Assembly (NCBI GenBank): GCA_902826695.1
Contig: CADEFU010000003.1
Span: 62,001-126,000, forward strand
Source of the DNA: an uncultured Alphaproteobacteria bacterium
Lineage (GTDB): Bacteria > Pseudomonadota > Alphaproteobacteria > Micropepsales > Micropepsaceae
Reading direction: 5' to 3'
Length of the DNA stretch: 64,000 nucleotides
A model generated the notes under the pieces. The model had not been told where the DNA came from, made no database searches, and was given only the letters and a program-made list of their open reading frames with translations. Each line of letters begins with the position of its first letter. Within the stretch, counting starts at the first letter, position 1. The position numbers were made by a program, and so were the translations under genes. This document shows, piece after piece, positions 1-9,867 of the stretch.

Positions 1-659
1 ATCGTCATCGGCTCATCGAGACTCGGCAGCCGCACCACCACGTCGATCGCGTCGATCCGCTGCACGGTCCCCGACCGTGCGTCGCGATAGGTCAAGACGC
101 CGTCGTCAATCCGGGCGTCCGCAAAGCTAATCTCGCCACCCGCCGCCGTCTTATCCGCGGGCGCCGCCGCCGCGGCTGTTCCCGTGTCGAACAGCCAGTT
201 CCCGCGACCTGCTTTATCGATCTCAAGATTGATCACGGGCTTGACGAACCGAACTTCCGTCACGCGCAGCGACCCGGACAGCAGCGGCAACAACTCCGCC
301 CCGATGATCATCGTGTCCATCGTCGCCATCTGCGGCTCGACCGCGCCGGCCGCATTCGCGAAGCTCACCTTCTCGACCCGAACCCCGAACGACGGCCAAA
401 ACGAAAGCCGCAAGTCCCCGTCGATCTTGAGTTCACGCCCGGTCGCCGATCGCGCTTGGGCGATGATCTGCTCCTTGTAGACGCTGACCGGGATCAAGAA
501 CGGCAGTAGGATCAAGATGGCGATCAGGACGACGGGCACCAGCAACGCCCACCGCAATACGCGCCACGTCACCCAGGGCCGCAGGCGCGCGCCGACCGGC
601 GCCAACGCATCCGCCAGCGCCTTCCAATTTCCCCACTTAGCGAGCAGCTCTTGAATCAT
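1..659 (-). CDS. AsmA family protein, N-terminal part (runs off the left edge)
   Basis: Reading the minus strand from the ATG at 659 gives an open frame to base 1 (about 219 residues, C-terminus outside the window). A short cytoplasmic stretch with an Arg/Trp-rich segment precedes one membrane helix at about residues 37-58. Then comes the AsmA N-terminal pattern: a 'TGRELKIDGDLRLSFWPSFG' segment near residue 73, followed by 'VSFANAAG' and alternating beta-strand sequence. AsmA-like proteins are inner-membrane-anchored periplasmic beta-rich proteins linked to outer-membrane assembly or phospholipid transport. Family assignment rests on the N-terminal motif only; full length and exact subfamily cannot be seen. 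Confidence 0.8.
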   Translation of the reverse strand, partial: MIQELLAKWGNWKALADALAPVGARLRPWVTWRVLRWALLVPVVLIAILILLPFLIPVSVYKEQIIAQARSATGRELKIDGDLRLSFWPSFGVRVEKVSFANAAGAVEPQMATMDTMIIGAELLPLLSGSLRVTEVRFVKPVINLEIDKAGRGNWLFDTGTAAAAAPADKTAAGGEISFADARIDDGVLTYRDARSGTVQRIDAIDVVVRLPSLDEPMT

Positions 660-805
660 TGCGGTAACTTAGGCGCACCGCGTGGCAGAATCACGGCCCC
701 GATGCGCGCAATTTGCGGCGCATTGCCTCGGTGGTGATAAAACCTGTGAGCGGACGTTCCCAAATCCGGCCCAACGCGAAGGGTCAAGTGGCTCGGACCT
801 TCGCC

Positions 806-2287
806 TTAAGCGACGCTCAACACGGGCCGCGACCGACCGGTGCTGCGCAAATTTTGCTGTGATGCCCTCAAAGTCTCGACCAGCGCCCGGGCATCGCTGC
901 TGGTGAGGTCGCGGATGCGCAAGCCACCCGCCGGTGCGCCAGCGCTATCGATGGCGACGGTCGCGAGATCGAGCCGCCGCTGTACGGGGCCGGTGTTGAG
1001 CGAGATTGATTGAATGTTGGCGACAGGCAGCAGCCAGTGATCTTGCGAGAACCAGCCTTCGCGGACATGAAGGACATCGCCCTCCAATCGCCAACCATGC
1101 GGCCTCGCCGCGATCAATTGCACGACTCCGATCACGACGGGGAGCGGCAACCCCCACCACGCCGGCGGATAGATGAAGCCTGCCGCCAACAAAATCAGCG
1201 CCAGCGGCAGCGCCTCGGTCAGCGCCTCTCGCCATCGATGAAGTGGTGCAACCGGCGCGAAACGCTCCGGCGCAATCCGTTCAAAGCGCCCGGCAAGCGC
1301 AAGGACCCTCTCCGTCTCGCTAGCGTTCGCGAGTGGCGCCAGATCCTGCATGCCGCCGATCGCGCTTCCGCCCATGGTCTGCACGTCCACACCGCACAAG
1401 CCATAACGGCGTTTCAGCCAATGGGCGCCGGTCCGCGCGGCTTGGATACGCCGGAGCGGGATGGCGACCTCGCTGCGTGTCAGCAACCCGCGCACCCGCC
1501 GCAGGGTTCGGCCGTCGACCGACAAGGTGAAGCCGTAGTTGCGCACGAACATCTCGATCACGCCCGCGACGGTCCCCAGCAATAGGAACAGCACGAGCGC
1601 CAGCACGACCGTCACGGGACTGACAAAGCCCAAGATCTCTTGCTGATGCAGCCCGATCCATTCTTCGATGTCGTCCATCGACCAAGGCAGCAGCTCGTCA
1701 AAATACTGGATCGCGCCGACGATAACGACGAGCCAGATCACCGAGAAATTGAACAGCCCAGCCTGAAGAATACGCGGGACCGTCATCTGGAACACCGGCG
1801 GCAGCTCGGCCGCCTCGTCATCGAGAGATGTCGCCGCCACCATGCCCCGCCGCGCCCTGATCTCGTCGCGCAAGGCGAGAGCGTCCGCGAGCGCGATCGA
1901 GTCGAGCAGCCCCTCGTCGCTGCCCGAGGCCCCCGTCTCCAACTTGACTTTCGCGAGCCCCAAAGCGCGGGCGAGCGGACCACGCTCGATGTCGACGTCT
2001 TGCACTCTGTCCCACGGAATGCTTCGCCGGTTCCGGGTGAAGACGCCGCTCTCGATGTACATCTCGTTGGGCAGCAGCCTGTAAGTGAACCGCCACCACG
2101 CCAAAATCTGGAATGCCAGCGCAACCGCCAGCAAAGCGCCGACCGCAAGAAGTAGCGTGCCGACGCCCTCGTCTCGCGCCAGCGCGATCAACCCGACGGC
2201 AGGTATCAACATCTCCGGCAATTGCTTGACGAGTGAGACGATGGGGATGATCGGATGGAGCCGCCGGGGCTGTGCTTCACCGTTCAT
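806..2287 (-). CDS. Bacterial PH domain (bPH2, YdbT-like) membrane protein
   Basis: 493 residues with hydrophobic segments near residues 25-63, about 175-235 and about 365-390. Between them are three copies of the bPH2 signature, each with a basic or hydrophobic run then Pro and an Ile/Val-Gln: 'SIPWDRVQDVDI', 'AIPLRRIQAARTG' and 'LLPVANIQSISLN'. This three-repeat layout matches YdbT-type proteins, inner-membrane proteins of unknown biochemical role. The start overlaps the stop of the upstream YdbS-like gene by 4 bases, so the two are almost certainly translated together, as in other bacteria where these proteins occur as a pair. Family call is strong; function is unknown. Confidence 0.88.
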   Translation of the reverse strand: MNGEAQPRRLHPIIPIVSLVKQLPEMLIPAVGLIALARDEGVGTLLLAVGALLAVALAFQILAWWRFTYRLLPNEMYIESGVFTRNRRSIPWDRVQDVDIERGPLARALGLAKVKLETGASGSDEGLLDSIALADALALRDEIRARRGMVAATSLDDEAAELPPVFQMTVPRILQAGLFNFSVIWLVVIVGAIQYFDELLPWSMDDIEEWIGLHQQEILGFVSPVTVVLALVLFLLLGTVAGVIEMFVRNYGFTLSVDGRTLRRVRGLLTRSEVAIPLRRIQAARTGAHWLKRRYGLCGVDVQTMGGSAIGGMQDLAPLANASETERVLALAGRFERIAPERFAPVAPLHRWREALTEALPLALILLAAGFIYPPAWWGLPLPVVIGVVQLIAARPHGWRLEGDVLHVREGWFSQDHWLLPVANIQSISLNTGPVQRRLDLATVAIDSAGAPAGGLRIRDLTSSDARALVETLRASQQNLRSTGRSRPVLSVA

Positions 2288-2760
2288 TCCGGCTCAGCCC
2301 GGATACGTTGACGAATCTCATCGCGCAGCGCCTCAGCGGTCGCGCGCGAAAGTCCCGGCAGACGAATGCGGCTGTTGAGCGTGCCTGACGTGTTCAGCAC
2401 CAGCTCCCACACCCCGCACATCCGTTCGATCGGCCCTTGCGCGACATCGATGTGCTGAACGCGGTGAAACGCGACCGAGGTCTCGGTATGCACAAGAACG
2501 CCGTGAGCGACATGCAGCTCATCCTCGGTTTTCGCATAACCCCAGCGCCGGAACCGCCGCGCCGGTGTGACGAAGACAAAGTGGAGCAGCACCAGCCCGA
2601 CCGGTACGGTCACCAGGCCGAACGGCATCTTCGCATTTAGGAGGAGCCCCACGTCGAGACCAATGGCGACGGCCAGCAGGATGGCGCCAGTGATGGCCGC
2701 GCTGATCCGCATGGCTTTCAATTGGCCTGGTTCCAGCGGCGTCCAAGTGATAGCGGTCAT
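2284..2760 (-). CDS. Bacterial PH domain (YdbS-like) membrane protein
   Basis: 158 residues from the ATG at 2760. An upstream in-frame start at 2814 would add an 18-residue polar leader that looks non-coding. Two membrane helices at about residues 18-36 and 44-64 are followed by one bPH2 domain with 'SVAFHRVQHIDVAQGPIER'. This is the short partner of the three-repeat bPH2 gene that follows with a 4-base ATGA overlap. The pair probably forms one membrane complex; substrate and role are unknown. The divergent aminotransferase starts 160 bp away, leaving room for a shared promoter region at 2761-2920. Confidence 0.85.
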   Translation of the reverse strand: MTAITWTPLEPGQLKAMRISAAITGAILLAVAIGLDVGLLLNAKMPFGLVTVPVGLVLLHFVFVTPARRFRRWGYAKTEDELHVAHGVLVHTETSVAFHRVQHIDVAQGPIERMCGVWELVLNTSGTLNSRIRLPGLSRATAEALRDEIRQRIRAEPE

Positions 2761-2920
2761 GGCATGATGGTCTGCGAAACGGTGAGTCTCGTCTAGGGCT
2801 CGAAACAGCCACATTAAGATATCAACAGATCGCTGTTCACTGCTTGTACCAGGGCTCTGTGCGCGTGGCGCCGGTACTGCGAAGTGCTATAAGCCCGCGC
2901 GCACGAATTCGGACCCGTAC

Positions 2921-4243
2921 ATGTCATCACCATCCAAGACCAACGCGCTTGAAGCCGTCTGGCTTCCCTTCACCGCCAACCGCCAGTTCAAGTCCGAGCC
3001 CCGCATGATCGCGCGCGGAGCGGGCATGTACTACTACGACCCGCAAGGGCGTGAGCTTCTGGACGGTCTCGCAGGCCTGTGGTGCTCGCTCGCCGGCCAC
3101 GGTCGCAATGAAATCACCGCCGCCGTTACCGCGCAGATGCAGGAGCTCGACTTCGCGCCGACGTTCCAATTCGCGCATCCGAAAATAGTCGAACTCGCAG
3201 GCCGCCTGACTGCAATCGCGCCGACCGGCCTCGACCATGTTTTCTTCTGCAACTCCGGCAGCGAAGCCGCGGATACGGCGCTGAAGATCGCGCTCGCCTA
3301 CTGGCGCGCGAAGGGCCAAGCACAGCGCACACGCCTCGTCGGCCGGGTGCGTGGCTATCACGGCACGAACTTCGGCGGCATGTCGGTCGGCGGCATCGCG
3401 AACAACCGCAAAGCGTTCGGCACATTGTTGGGCCAGGTCGATCACCTGCCAACGACGTACGACCGCACCAAACAAGCGTTCTCGAAGGGCGATCCCGACC
3501 ACGGCGCACACTTCGCGGACGCACTCGAAGAACTCGTGATGTTGCACGGCGACACGATCGCAGCCGTCATCGTCGAGCCGATGGCGGGCTCGACCGGCGT
3601 GCTCCCGCCGCCGAAGGGTTACCTGAAGCGGCTGCGCGAAATCTGTGACAAGCACGGCATCCTGCTGATGTTCGACGAAGTGATCACGATGTTCGGCCGC
3701 ATGGGCACGGCGACCGCGGCCGAACGCTATGGCGTCACCCCCGACATGATCACGTTCGCGAAGGGCGTGACCAATGGCGTGATACCGATGGGCGGCGTTA
3801 TTGCTTCAAAGACGATCTACGACGCGTTCGCGCAGGGTAACGACTGGCAAGTCGAGTTCTTCCACGGCTACACCTATTCCGGCCACCCTGTTGCCGCGGC
3901 GGCCGCGATCGCGACCCTCGACATCTACCGCGACGAAAACCTGTTCGAGCGCGGCAAACTGATCGAGCAGTGGCTTCAGGATGCAGTGCACAAATTGAAG
4001 GGCGCCCCGTTCGTCGCAGACATACGCAATTCGGGTGCGGCGGCGGCCATCGACATAGAGCCTGCGCCCGGTGCGCCAGGCAAACGCGGGCATGAAGCGA
4101 TCCGCCGCGCATTCTTCGACGAAAATATAGTGCTGCGCGTAGGCGGCGACACGATTGCCTTGGGCCCCGCTCTCATAGCAGAACAGGGCCACATCGAACG
4201 GCTGGTCGCGGGCGTTGAACGCGTGCTGCGCCGCCTCACGTAA
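2921..4243 (+). CDS. Class III aminotransferase (omega-amino acid / beta-alanine:pyruvate type)
   Basis: 440 residues, a PLP-dependent fold-type I enzyme. The PLP lysine is K281 in 'FAKGVTNG', the cofactor-ring aspartate lies in '[11 protein letters not shown]' (about 252), and the phosphate-binding '[11 protein letters not shown]' is at about 111. The N-terminus '[11 protein letters not shown]' and '[18 protein letters not shown]' are typical of beta-alanine:pyruvate transaminases, which move an omega-amino group to pyruvate and make alanine. Alanine dehydrogenase follows 25 bp downstream on the same strand, so alanine formed here could be oxidised back to pyruvate and ammonium. That pathway link is inference; the exact amine substrate cannot be read from sequence. 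Confidence 0.9.
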   Translation: MSSPSKTNALEAVWLPFTANRQFKSEPRMIARGAGMYYYDPQGRELLDGLAGLWCSLAGHGRNEITAAVTAQMQELDFAPTFQFAHPKIVELAGRLTAIAPTGLDHVFFCNSGSEAADTALKIALAYWRAKGQAQRTRLVGRVRGYHGTNFGGMSVGGIANNRKAFGTLLGQVDHLPTTYDRTKQAFSKGDPDHGAHFADALEELVMLHGDTIAAVIVEPMAGSTGVLPPPKGYLKRLREICDKHGILLMFDEVITMFGRMGTATAAERYGVTPDMITFAKGVTNGVIPMGGVIASKTIYDAFAQGNDWQVEFFHGYTYSGHPVAAAAAIATLDIYRDENLFERGKLIEQWLQDAVHKLKGAPFVADIRNSGAAAAIDIEPAPGAPGKRGHEAIRRAFFDENIVLRVGGDTIALGPALIAEQGHIERLVAGVERVLRRLT

Positions 4244-4268
4244 ACAACAAGCCACGAAGGGGAATCCA

Positions 4269-5390
4269 ATGCTCGTCGGCGTTCCGAAAGAAATCAAAGT
4301 CCACGAATACCGCGTCGGCCTCACGCCATCGAGCGTGCGCGAACTGATCACGCACGGCCACAAGGTGATCGTGCAATCGAACGCCGGTAACGGGATCGGC
4401 CTGACCGATGAGATGTACAAGGCCGCTGGCGCCGACATCGTGCCCACCGCGGCCGATGTCTTCGCCAAGGCCGACATGGTCGTAAAGGTGAAAGAACCGC
4501 AGGCGCCCGAAATCAAAATGCTTCGCCCCGGCCAGGTGCTCTTCACATATCTCCACCTCGCCCCCGATCCCGAACAAACCGAAGGCCTCATCAAATCGGA
4601 CTGTGTCGGCATCGCCTATGAAACCGTGACCGACGCGCGCGGTGGCTTGCCGCTGCTCGCGCCGATGTCGGAAGTCGCGGGCCGCATGTCGATCCAAGCG
4701 GGCGCGCATTGCCTGGAGATGGAGCAGGGCGGCCGCGGTATGTTGCTGGGCGGCGTGCCTGGCGTGCCGGCGGCGAAAGTCGTCATTATCGGCGGTGGCG
4801 TCGTCGGCGCGAACGCGGCCCGCATGGCGATGGGCCTCGAGGCACATGTCACGATCATCGACAAAAGCCTGCCGCGTCTCGCCGAACTCGACGGCCAATT
4901 CGGCGCGATGCTGAACACGATCTATTCGACGGTCGACGCGATCGAAGAAAACGTCCTCGCTGCCGACCTCGTCGTCGGCGCGGTCCTGCTGCCGGGTGCT
5001 GCAGCGCCGAAGCTGATCACCGAAGCGATGGTCAAGAAAATGAAGAAGGGCTCGGTCATTGTCGACGTCGCGATCGATCAAGGCGGCTGCGCCGAAACCT
5101 CCAAGGCGACGACCCACGCCCAACCCACCTATCGCGTCCACGACGTGGTGCACTACTGCGTCGCGAACATGCCCGGCGCCGTCGCCCGAACCTCGACATT
5201 CGCGCTCAACAACGCGACGCTGCCGTTCACGCTGGCCTTGGCCGACAAGGGTTATGCGAAAGCCTGCAAGGACAACCCGCATCTGATGGCGGGTCTGAAC
5301 ATCCACCGCGGCGCGCTTACCTACCAGGCGGTCGCCGAATTCCAGAAACGCGAATTCACCCCGCCGGAGCGCGCGCTAGGTCGGGCGTGA
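4269..5390 (+). CDS. ald: Alanine dehydrogenase
   Basis: 373 residues starting at the ATG at 4269, preceded by a GAAGGGGA ribosome site; a longer in-frame start at 4215 would overlap the aminotransferase and is unlikely. The enzyme interconverts L-alanine with pyruvate and ammonium using NAD. Visible family marks are 'VGVPKEIK', the pyruvate-binding Arg15 in 'EYRVGLTP', Lys75 in 'VKVKEPQ', His96 in 'YLHLA', the Rossmann loop '[12 protein letters not shown]' near 172 and '[10 protein letters not shown]' near 265. It lies between an alanine-forming aminotransferase and a sulfotransferase whose start overlaps the stop of this gene. Confidence 0.95.
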   Translation: MLVGVPKEIKVHEYRVGLTPSSVRELITHGHKVIVQSNAGNGIGLTDEMYKAAGADIVPTAADVFAKADMVVKVKEPQAPEIKMLRPGQVLFTYLHLAPDPEQTEGLIKSDCVGIAYETVTDARGGLPLLAPMSEVAGRMSIQAGAHCLEMEQGGRGMLLGGVPGVPAAKVVIIGGGVVGANAARMAMGLEAHVTIIDKSLPRLAELDGQFGAMLNTIYSTVDAIEENVLAADLVVGAVLLPGAAAPKLITEAMVKKMKKGSVIVDVAIDQGGCAETSKATTHAQPTYRVHDVVHYCVANMPGAVARTSTFALNNATLPFTLALADKGYAKACKDNPHLMAGLNIHRGALTYQAVAEFQKREFTPPERALGRA

Positions 5391-6334
5391 CGCACATACT
5401 TCGCCCACCGTCGCGCATCCTGCGCACCTGGCATATGGATAGCCGGCGGTGGGGGCACTTCCGCCCGCGCGAAGACGACATCGTCATCGCCACCTACCCG
5501 AAATGCGGCACGACATGGACGCAGCGCATCGTGAGCCTGCTCGTGTTTCAATCCGTCGACCCGCAGCCGCTCACGATCTCGCCGTGGATCGACTGTCGCT
5601 TCATCCAAGGGGCCGCCGAAACGCAAGCCCTAATCGAAGCCCAGACGCATCGCCGCTATCTGAAAAGCCATCTGCCGTTCGACGCGCTGCCGCACCACGC
5701 CCAAATCAAATATATCCACGTCGCGCGCGACGGCCTCGACGCGATGATGTCGTGGCACAATCATCAGGTGAAGTACAAGCGGATGGACTTGCTCGATCGC
5801 GCCGGCCTCGCCGATGAGACGGTCGCGCGCCCGTACCCGCGCCCGTCGGAAAATCCGCGCGATTTCTTTCACGACTGGATGGGCATGAACGGCGAGGGCA
5901 GGATGAGCGATGTCTCTGCCGAAGCCTTCTTCGACACAGAGCGCACCTACTGGGCCGCGCGCCGCCAGGCCAACATACTGATGGTCCACTACGCCGATCT
6001 TCTTGCCGATCTCGATGGCGAAATGCGCCGCATCGCCGACTTCCTCGAGATCGTCACAGCCCCTGCACTTTGGCCCGATCTTGTGCTCGCCGCGATGTTC
6101 GAACAAATGCGCCGCGACGGCGACGCACTGATGCCGACAGCGAAAGGCGGGTGGGCTGGCGGTGCCGCAGACTTCCTACATGCGGGCACGAACGAACGCT
6201 GGCGCGATGCGTTGACGGACGAAGACGTGGCGGCCTACCGTGCCCGAGCAGAGCATGAAATGAACCCCGCCCTGAACCGCTGGCTGCGCGAAGGCCGCCG
6301 AGGGGCAGGGGACCCCGCAACGTCACCGGAGTGA
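5387..6334 (+). CDS. Sulfotransferase domain protein
   Basis: 315 residues if the GTG at 5387 is used, which overlaps the ald stop as GTGA; an ATG at 5435 is the alternative and gives 299 residues. The PAPS 5'-phosphosulfate loop '[13 protein letters not shown]' lies near residue 37, and the 3'-phosphate site '[18 protein letters not shown]' near residue 110, as in cytosolic aryl/alcohol sulfotransferases. A '[15 protein letters not shown]' segment in the middle probably forms part of the acceptor pocket. The acceptor is unknown. Translational coupling to alanine dehydrogenase is odd, as no pathway links the two enzymes in an obvious way. Confidence 0.87.
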   Translation: MTHILRPPSRILRTWHMDSRRWGHFRPREDDIVIATYPKCGTTWTQRIVSLLVFQSVDPQPLTISPWIDCRFIQGAAETQALIEAQTHRRYLKSHLPFDALPHHAQIKYIHVARDGLDAMMSWHNHQVKYKRMDLLDRAGLADETVARPYPRPSENPRDFFHDWMGMNGEGRMSDVSAEAFFDTERTYWAARRQANILMVHYADLLADLDGEMRRIADFLEIVTAPALWPDLVLAAMFEQMRRDGDALMPTAKGGWAGGAADFLHAGTNERWRDALTDEDVAAYRARAEHEMNPALNRWLREGRRGAGDPATSPE

Positions 6335-6340
6335 CAAGGC

Positions 6341-6895
6341 ATGCGCTTTAGTACCGCGACGCTTTTGGTCGCCGCGTTCGCACTGCTGGCCGCCTGCTCC
6401 CCCGCCAAACCACCCGACCCGCGCGACGCGGCCGGCAAGTGGCCGCCAAGAGACTGGGCAGAATTCAGCGCGCGTCCGCCGATGAGTGTCGGCGCCGAAC
6501 TTGATGACGAATGGAGCATGGCGATCGACGCCGAGCGCTGGTCCTACCAGATCGGCGTCGCGCTCATCGCCGCCGGCGCAACCCCGCCGATCGAAACCGG
6601 CACACCCGCAAAGGACTTTCTTCCGCGCGCGGCGCGCGGCCTGCGCAACGCCGCCACCCGCTTCGTCGCGCTGCAGAAGTTGACCTGCGGCACACCGCGC
6701 ATCGCCGAGGAAAAGCACTGCAGCACCTACGCGCCGCCGCCCTGGCTCTTGCTGCCGGACGCCAACACCCCGTCGAAAGACGAGTTGCAGATACGTCTCC
6801 TTTGGCTCCACGAAGTCGCCCCGCAATTCGTCTTCCCCGCTTGCGAGATCGCGATCAAACGCACCGGCGACAAACGCTATTGCGCCGTTGACTAA
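6341..6895 (+). CDS. Putative lipoprotein of unknown function
   Basis: 184 residues starting 7 bases after the sulfotransferase stop, so probably in the same transcript. The N-terminus 'MRFSTATLLVAAFALLAAC' is a lipoprotein signal with the lipobox Leu-Ala-Ala-Cys (Cys19). The mature part has four further Cys, in 'TCGTP', 'HCSTY', 'ACEIAIK' and 'YCAVD', which could form two disulfides. No catalytic motif was recognised. It is likely anchored to a membrane facing the periplasm. Confidence 0.7.
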   Translation: MRFSTATLLVAAFALLAACSPAKPPDPRDAAGKWPPRDWAEFSARPPMSVGAELDDEWSMAIDAERWSYQIGVALIAAGATPPIETGTPAKDFLPRAARGLRNAATRFVALQKLTCGTPRIAEEKHCSTYAPPPWLLLPDANTPSKDELQIRLLWLHEVAPQFVFPACEIAIKRTGDKRYCAVD

Positions 6896-6916
6896 GTCAA
6901 CTCGACGCGGTCGGGG

Positions 6917-7681
6917 TCATCCCCGGAACTTCCGGTTCAACTTCCGCATGCCCCCGATCCAGCGGCCGTAGTCGGCGGTCTTGCGGCGCATGTACTCCAG
7001 CACCTCCGGATGCGGAAGGATCAAAAACGCCTCCGCCTCTATCGCCCGCACGCAAGCCTCAGCCACGACCTCCGGCTCCATCATGCCGTCGATGCTGGCA
7101 ACACCGTCCGGATTGTCCTTCGTCATCTCGGTCCGCACCGCCTGCGGGCACAGCACCGACACCTTGATCCCCTCATCGCCGTGCGTGATCGAAAGCCACT
7201 CGGCCAGGCCCACCGCGGCATGCTTCGTCACGGCATAGGGGGCCGAACCGATCTGCGAGAGCAACCCGGCGGCTGACGACGTGTTCAGCAGATAGCCACC
7301 GCCGCGCGCGATCATCCGCGGCACGAGATGGCGCGCCGCCCACACATGCGCCATCACATTGATGTCCCATATCCGTTGCCAGTCCGCGGTCGAAGCCTCC
7401 GCCCCGCCGCGCACCCCGATCCCCGCATTCGAACAGAAAAGATCGATCGGCCCATGGTCGCGTTCCACCGTTTCGATCAGATGCTGAATATCGCTCTCTT
7501 TGGCGACGTTGGTTTCGAACGCGACGCCCTTGACCGCAGCAGCGACCGCGCGCGCGCCCGCACCGTTCACATCCGAGCAAACGACGAGCTTCGCTCCTTC
7601 GCGATGAAACCGCTCGGCCATCGCCTTGCCGATCCCGCTCGCCGCCCCGGTGACGACGATGATCTTATCTTTGAGTTGCAT
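6917..7681 (-). CDS. SDR family NAD(P)-dependent oxidoreductase
   Basis: 254 residues from the ATG at 7681; the frame extends to 7831 but the extra 50 residues look non-coding. It is a classical short-chain dehydrogenase: cofactor loop 'TGAASGIG' at 11-18, 'CSNAG' at about 83-87, catalytic Ser136 in 'NTSSAAG' and Tyr149/Lys153 in 'YAVTK'. It is the only gene between two convergent or facing units. The substrate cannot be predicted. Confidence 0.9.
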   Translation of the reverse strand: MQLKDKIIVVTGAASGIGKAMAERFHREGAKLVVCSDVNGAGARAVAAAVKGVAFETNVAKESDIQHLIETVERDHGPIDLFCSNAGIGVRGGAEASTADWQRIWDINVMAHVWAARHLVPRMIARGGGYLLNTSSAAGLLSQIGSAPYAVTKHAAVGLAEWLSITHGDEGIKVSVLCPQAVRTEMTKDNPDGVASIDGMMEPEVVAEACVRAIEAEAFLILPHPEVLEYMRRKTADYGRWIGGMRKLNRKFRG

Positions 7682-7782
7682 GCCTAAATCCTCAAGTGCG
7701 CCTACGCGCAGCCTATCGCGTCTCTGCCGCGCACACGAGAGGATTGAAGCGCTAAGGCGCGCCCCGGAACGCCGGTTGCCCG

Positions 7783-7835
7783 CTCCTTGCATTCGCCGGC
7801 GCGACAGCGCGCCGTCCGTCGACGAATGCAAGGAG
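7783..7835. repeat. Compound hairpin with perfect 13-bp outer arms
   Basis: The arms CTCCTTGCATTCG (7783-7795) and CGAATGCAAGGAG (7823-7835) are exact reverse complements. Inside them CGGCGCG and CGCGCCG pair again around a 4-base loop. It lies between the stop of the outer-membrane protein gene (7850) and the start of the SDR gene (7681), both minus strand. It could stop or pause transcription from the first gene, although no T-run follows either arm, or it could be a mobile repeat. Confidence 0.55.
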
Positions 7836-7849
7836 ACGTGCGGCCCCTG

Positions 7850-9760
7850 CTAGAATGTGAATGTTGTGCGCACGGTGCCCATGAACAGTTCCTGATTCTG
7901 AAACTCGATCTGCGTCCGATCGCCGGTTTCGCCCGTCCGGTTAGCGGTAGGATGGATGTCGTCCTCGCTGTACGACATGCCGAGCGACAGCGTCAGTGCC
8001 CGCACGCTGGGCGGCGTGTAGTTCAGGCCCATGTTCAAACGATAGCTGAACGTCGTGTCGTCCTTTGAAACGCCGATGCTCTGGGGCGCAAAGCCGGTGA
8101 AGTCGAGCCGGTCGGTCCCGTCGGCGGAGAGGAAGTTGACGCCGGCGCGCGCGCCGACGGCAACGCGAAAGCCCGAGAACTCGCCCGCATAACGCAGCGC
8201 CTCGTCCCACGAACCGTCGAGCGACACCTCCGCCTCAGTCGCAACGAAGAGCCCCCAGATCGCCGTCTCAAGATCGGTCTGATACGCGAAGTCTCTGGCA
8301 AAGCCTGGGATCGAACCTGAGAAGCTGTCCGATGTTTCTAGGCGGCCGGCATGCCCGCCGATCGCCAATGTTCCCGACCAGCACCGGTAGTGCTCCTCTT
8401 CCGCAAGCCCGAAGTGAAGCCTGTCCAATCGCGACTCGAACCGCTGATCGATCCCCGTCACGTCGTTGAACGTCGGGTTCGCCAAGAAATATCCGGCTGG
8501 GCTCGGGTGACCCGGATCGCCGGTTCCCGGAAGGCCGACGCCTTCGGTGGTCGTCGTAATTGACCCGCCCGACGATCTCATCGTGACGTCGTAAGTCTCG
8601 AGTTCGCCGAGTATCTTGTTGAAGCGGGAAAGCGGATGGCCAAGGCCGAGCGACTTACCGACACCCAGCTTCATCATGAAGTCCAAATCATAGCTTACCG
8701 CCAGCAGCATGACCGCGATCGCTTCGCGCCGCGTAACTTGCGCGACCCCAAGGCGCAAGTTGCCCGCGTCTTCGAGCGCGACATACGGTTTCTTCGGAAT
8801 CGTCACCTCGCCCGCGCCCGCCGCGACGCTGACCGAAGCGCCGTTGTTTCCGGGCAGCATACCGATCTCTTTCTTCGCATCGCCGCCGCACTTCTCGACT
8901 TCCATGTTGTCGCGCACGTCGACGTAGAGTCTCTCGGCCTGTCGGTACATCGCAAGATAAGCCTCGCGCTGTGCGATTGCGCCGTCGCGCAGCGCGCGCA
9001 GCGTGACAGCATCCCGGCGCTTGGCGCTGATACCGCTTTGCAACGCTTGCGCCCATGCCCAGGCGCGCTTCTCGTTCTCGATCATATCCTCGCGTTGCTT
9101 GCTGAGCGCGGTGAGCCACGCGAACTTCTCGTCGATGGAGCAAAAGCGGGGAGGGCGCGGCGGCACATTGACGGGCAGATAGCTTGCCGCCGGGATCGGC
9201 GGCTCAGCGGGCACGACCGGCGGGCTGCCGATGACGCCGGTCTTTTTGGTCGTCTCGCCGCAAAAGTCTTCCGGCGCCTTGGCGAGCTTCTCGCGCTTCT
9301 CGCTTAAGAGTTTGGCCGCTTCGTCGATGTTGTCGCGTTTCAGATTTATCCAGTGCTCCCTCTGCGTTACTTTGAAGCCGCGATACGTCGGATACTCGCC
9401 GCCCATCAACCTAGTCTCGGTCAGGTCGCCGCCAGAGGTGCCTTGCGTCGCGGCCTCGGTGCCGCTTTTGATGCGCTCGAATTCGCCGCGGAGCATCGCC
9501 AGCTCTTCTTCCAGCTGGTTCAAGCTCACTTCGTCGAACGTTTTGTCCCTCAGGTGCGTAGGCTTGCAGTAGCGCGGGCTAAGCCTGTAATCGCGAATGC
9601 GCAACGTAAGCTGGGCGGCGTCGCTCTGCCATTTTATCCGCTTGTCGACCCACTCGCGGCCCGTGCTTTCGGCCGCGTAGGCGGCCGTCGGAAGCAACGT
9701 CGCCATCGTGCCGGTGCTCGCGGCGATCGCAACCGTCGCCAACAATAGACTCCTGCGCAT
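7850..9760 (-). CDS. Outer-membrane beta-barrel protein with long N-terminal helical region
   Basis: 636 residues from the ATG at 9760, which has a GGGGATCGAGGGAT leader; the frame runs on to 9838 but this adds a poor basic leader. Signal peptide at 1-29, ending 'LLPTAAYA'. Residues about 30-330 are polar and helix/coiled-coil-like, with several Cys and a Pro-rich stretch near 195-210. The C-terminal part (about 400-636) has alternating beta-strand sequence and ends in Thr-Phe-Thr-Phe, the terminal aromatic typical of proteins inserted by the BAM complex. No passenger-cleavage or known transporter motif was recognised. The LuxR-type gene 107 bp upstream on the same strand may regulate it. Confidence 0.7.
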   Translation of the reverse strand: MRRSLLLATVAIAASTGTMATLLPTAAYAAESTGREWVDKRIKWQSDAAQLTLRIRDYRLSPRYCKPTHLRDKTFDEVSLNQLEEELAMLRGEFERIKSGTEAATQGTSGGDLTETRLMGGEYPTYRGFKVTQREHWINLKRDNIDEAAKLLSEKREKLAKAPEDFCGETTKKTGVIGSPPVVPAEPPIPAASYLPVNVPPRPPRFCSIDEKFAWLTALSKQREDMIENEKRAWAWAQALQSGISAKRRDAVTLRALRDGAIAQREAYLAMYRQAERLYVDVRDNMEVEKCGGDAKKEIGMLPGNNGASVSVAAGAGEVTIPKKPYVALEDAGNLRLGVAQVTRREAIAVMLLAVSYDLDFMMKLGVGKSLGLGHPLSRFNKILGELETYDVTMRSSGGSITTTTEGVGLPGTGDPGHPSPAGYFLANPTFNDVTGIDQRFESRLDRLHFGLAEEEHYRCWSGTLAIGGHAGRLETSDSFSGSIPGFARDFAYQTDLETAIWGLFVATEAEVSLDGSWDEALRYAGEFSGFRVAVGARAGVNFLSADGTDRLDFTGFAPQSIGVSKDDTTFSYRLNMGLNYTPPSVRALTLSLGMSYSEDDIHPTANRTGETGDRTQIEFQNQELFMGTVRTTFTF

Positions 9761-9867
9761 ATCCCTCGATCCCCTCGAAAATCGCGAAGCGATTCGCTTC
9801 ACGACCGAAAGGGTGCGGGCGCGCGCGGCGGCCCGCATGATGCAAACGCACTATGCGAACGGCTGGA

